A stretch of DNA of 64,000 nucleotides from Candidatus Rifleibacterium amylolyticum (GTDB taxonomy: Bacteria > Muiribacteriota > Ozemobacteria > Ozemobacterales > Ozemobacteraceae): NCBI GenBank assembly GCA_009917695.1, contig JAACJG010000002.1, forward strand, positions 186,001 to 250,000, given 5' to 3'. Every line of letters starts with the position of its first letter. Position 1 is the stretch's first letter. Made by a program: the position numbers and the translations under genes. Under the pieces are notes generated by a model. The model was not told the origin of the DNA. It saw only the letters and a program-made list of their open reading frames with translations, and made no database searches. Below, piece after piece: positions 63,086 through 64,000 of the stretch.

Positions 63086-63700
63086 TCAGTTGTCGCCATT
63101 CACCGTTACAGTTGCGGAAGCCTGTTCCTGTAATGCTTTTTGAAAAACAGCAAAAAGCTCAGGAATCGCCTTGCCGACCTCTTCGTGAAGCTTGCCAGAT
63201 TCAACGACTTTTTCGCCGGGAACAGAAGCTTCGCCGGTTTCTTTATTTCCTTCAAGCATCAAATTGACGGCCCGGCCCAGTTTTTCAAGTTGCTCTTTGA
63301 TTTCCGGCAGGCCTTCAGGATTGGTCGTGAGATTGATGGCAAGATCAGCAAAGCTGATAGTCTGTTTGATAAAATGACTGAGCTGCTGAAGTTGCGGTTC
63401 AAAAAGAGATTCCTGCAGATTACGCCGGGCAGCGCGCATCGACCACGCAACATAGCCATAGGAATTATGGGCAAAATGCAATGCTTCAATGAGATAACCC
63501 TGCACATGAAGTTTGTGCTGAGGCTGTAAGCCGACGAATATATGCTGTACCGGCAAAACCGGCGAAGGTTCGACTGGAGCCGCCATCACAGAGGACTCAG
63601 GCACCGGCCCAGACTGCTCTTCAGCAGCGTAGCCAACAGTTATAGCGCCAGTCAGCGCAATTACACCAGAGATTGCAAGCAAAATGGTCTTTCTCAGCAT
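63086..63700 (-). CDS. Exported helical protein of unknown function
   Basis: A 204-residue protein from the ATG at 63698-63700, where AGGGGGATGTT gives a good ribosome site; an ATG 33 nt earlier lies closer to the upstream gene but has none. The signal peptide is about 1-25 (KTILLAISGVIALTGAITVG). The mature part is helical (LHVQGYLIEALHFAHNSYGY, then AARRNLQESLFEPQLQQLSH and IKEQLEKLGRAVNLMLEGNK). No family is recognised. It belongs to the same operon as the TPR and FecR-like genes. Confidence 0.6.
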   Translation of the reverse strand: MLRKTILLAISGVIALTGAITVGYAAEEQSGPVPESSVMAAPVEPSPVLPVQHIFVGLQPQHKLHVQGYLIEALHFAHNSYGYVAWSMRAARRNLQESLFEPQLQQLSHFIKQTISFADLAINLTTNPEGLPEIKEQLEKLGRAVNLMLEGNKETGEASVPGEKVVESGKLHEEVGKAIPELFAVFQKALQEQASATVTVNGDN

Positions 63701-63719
63701 AACATCCCCCTGTTGTCTG

Positions 63720-64000
63720 TTAAAAAGTTTCAAGAACTGTCGAGATACGAAAGTTGCTCTGTTTGCGCACCTTCAGTTTATCCTGGAATGGGTAGCTCAC
63801 CACAAATTCGACGGTGAGAACGGTAACATTTTCATCTGGGAAAAATCTGCTCGATGAATTGATCTCTTCAACATTACTCATCAGCTTCTGTTCGCCGATT
63901 ACCGCGCCGCCCTGAACAACCCGGCCATAAAACTCGATATTTGGCTTTGAACCCTTAAGAAAACCGGTTACCGTCGATTCGATATACTTACTACTGGCCG
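63720..64000 (-). CDS. Protein of unknown function, C-terminal end (partial)
   Basis: The frame is open from the right edge to the TAA at 63720-63722, giving 92 residues. They are strand-rich (YIESTVTGFLKGSKPNIEFY, then GRVVQGGAVIGEQKLMSNVE, VTVLTVEFVVSYPFQDKLKV and RISTVLETF). The start and any signal or membrane segment are outside the window. It ends 19 nt before the next gene of the operon. I recognise no family. Confidence 0.6.
   Translation of the reverse strand, partial: ASSKYIESTVTGFLKGSKPNIEFYGRVVQGGAVIGEQKLMSNVEEINSSSRFFPDENVTVLTVEFVVSYPFQDKLKVRKQSNFRISTVLETF

Overview
The window reads as chromosome of a Gram-negative (two-membrane) bacterium with mid-range base composition. TolC- and MacB-type export genes, several lipoproteins with clear lipoboxes and prepilin-like proteins support an outer membrane. 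The striking density of class III nucleotide cyclases (eight in 64 kb) would fit a deep-branching signalling-rich lineage such as Candidatus Riflebacteria/Ozemobacteria. That placement is my inference and cannot be proved from this sequence. No rRNA, insertion sequence, prophage or CRISPR array is visible; one tRNA gene is (tRNA-Leu CAG).

Layout. 1-5 kb is an accessory patch: the end of a flavin reductase gene, a membrane protein, a MazF-type toxin/antitoxin pair with an operator-like repeat inside its promoter, an autoregulated TetR gene with an adjacent flavodoxin-like oxidoreductase, an orphan antitoxin-like gene, a remnant of a Fic-type protein C-terminus, an ORF6N gene, and tRNA-Leu. 5.8-14 kb is one tightly overlapping operon on the minus strand for a tripartite ABC exporter: DUF6263-like protein, TolC, HlyD-type lipoprotein, a double-length HlyD-type lipoprotein, a LolD/MacB-type ATPase and a MacB-type permease. 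14-22 kb holds intergenic repeats, a HAMP membrane protein, a polysaccharide deacetylase, S-adenosylmethionine synthetase, a DUF445 protein, pyruvate kinase and a HisC-like aminotransferase.

22-50 kb is the centrepiece. An ankyrin-repeat membrane protein leads an operon of four ~1000-residue membrane cyclases (23909-35816), and a second pair of the same architecture lies on the minus strand at 43595-49533. Read residue by residue, the six proteins form three adjacent gene pairs with complementary losses. One partner keeps the two metal-binding aspartates but lacks the transition-state Asn/Arg. The other keeps Lys/Thr/Asn/Arg but has lost one metal ligand. Each pair could therefore build exactly one complete active site as a heterodimer, like the C1/C2 halves of mammalian adenylyl cyclase. 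Genes within a pair overlap (23, 1 and 4 nt), which suggests coupled translation. Two further cyclases (35817-37910 and 57264-59609) have all catalytic residues and look like ordinary homodimeric enzymes. Urocanate hydratase, a methyltransferase and an uncharacterised two-gene operon lie in between.

50-64 kb carries a Sel1 lipoprotein, a family 2 glycosyltransferase, a DHH phosphoesterase, a three-gene prepilin-like operon, a membrane anti-sigma/FecR-like protein facing an ECF sigma factor, and a GAF-GAF-PAS-cyclase gene that overlaps into the sigma-factor operon. The window ends in a minus-strand operon of TPR and secreted proteins of unknown role, including a second FecR-like membrane protein.
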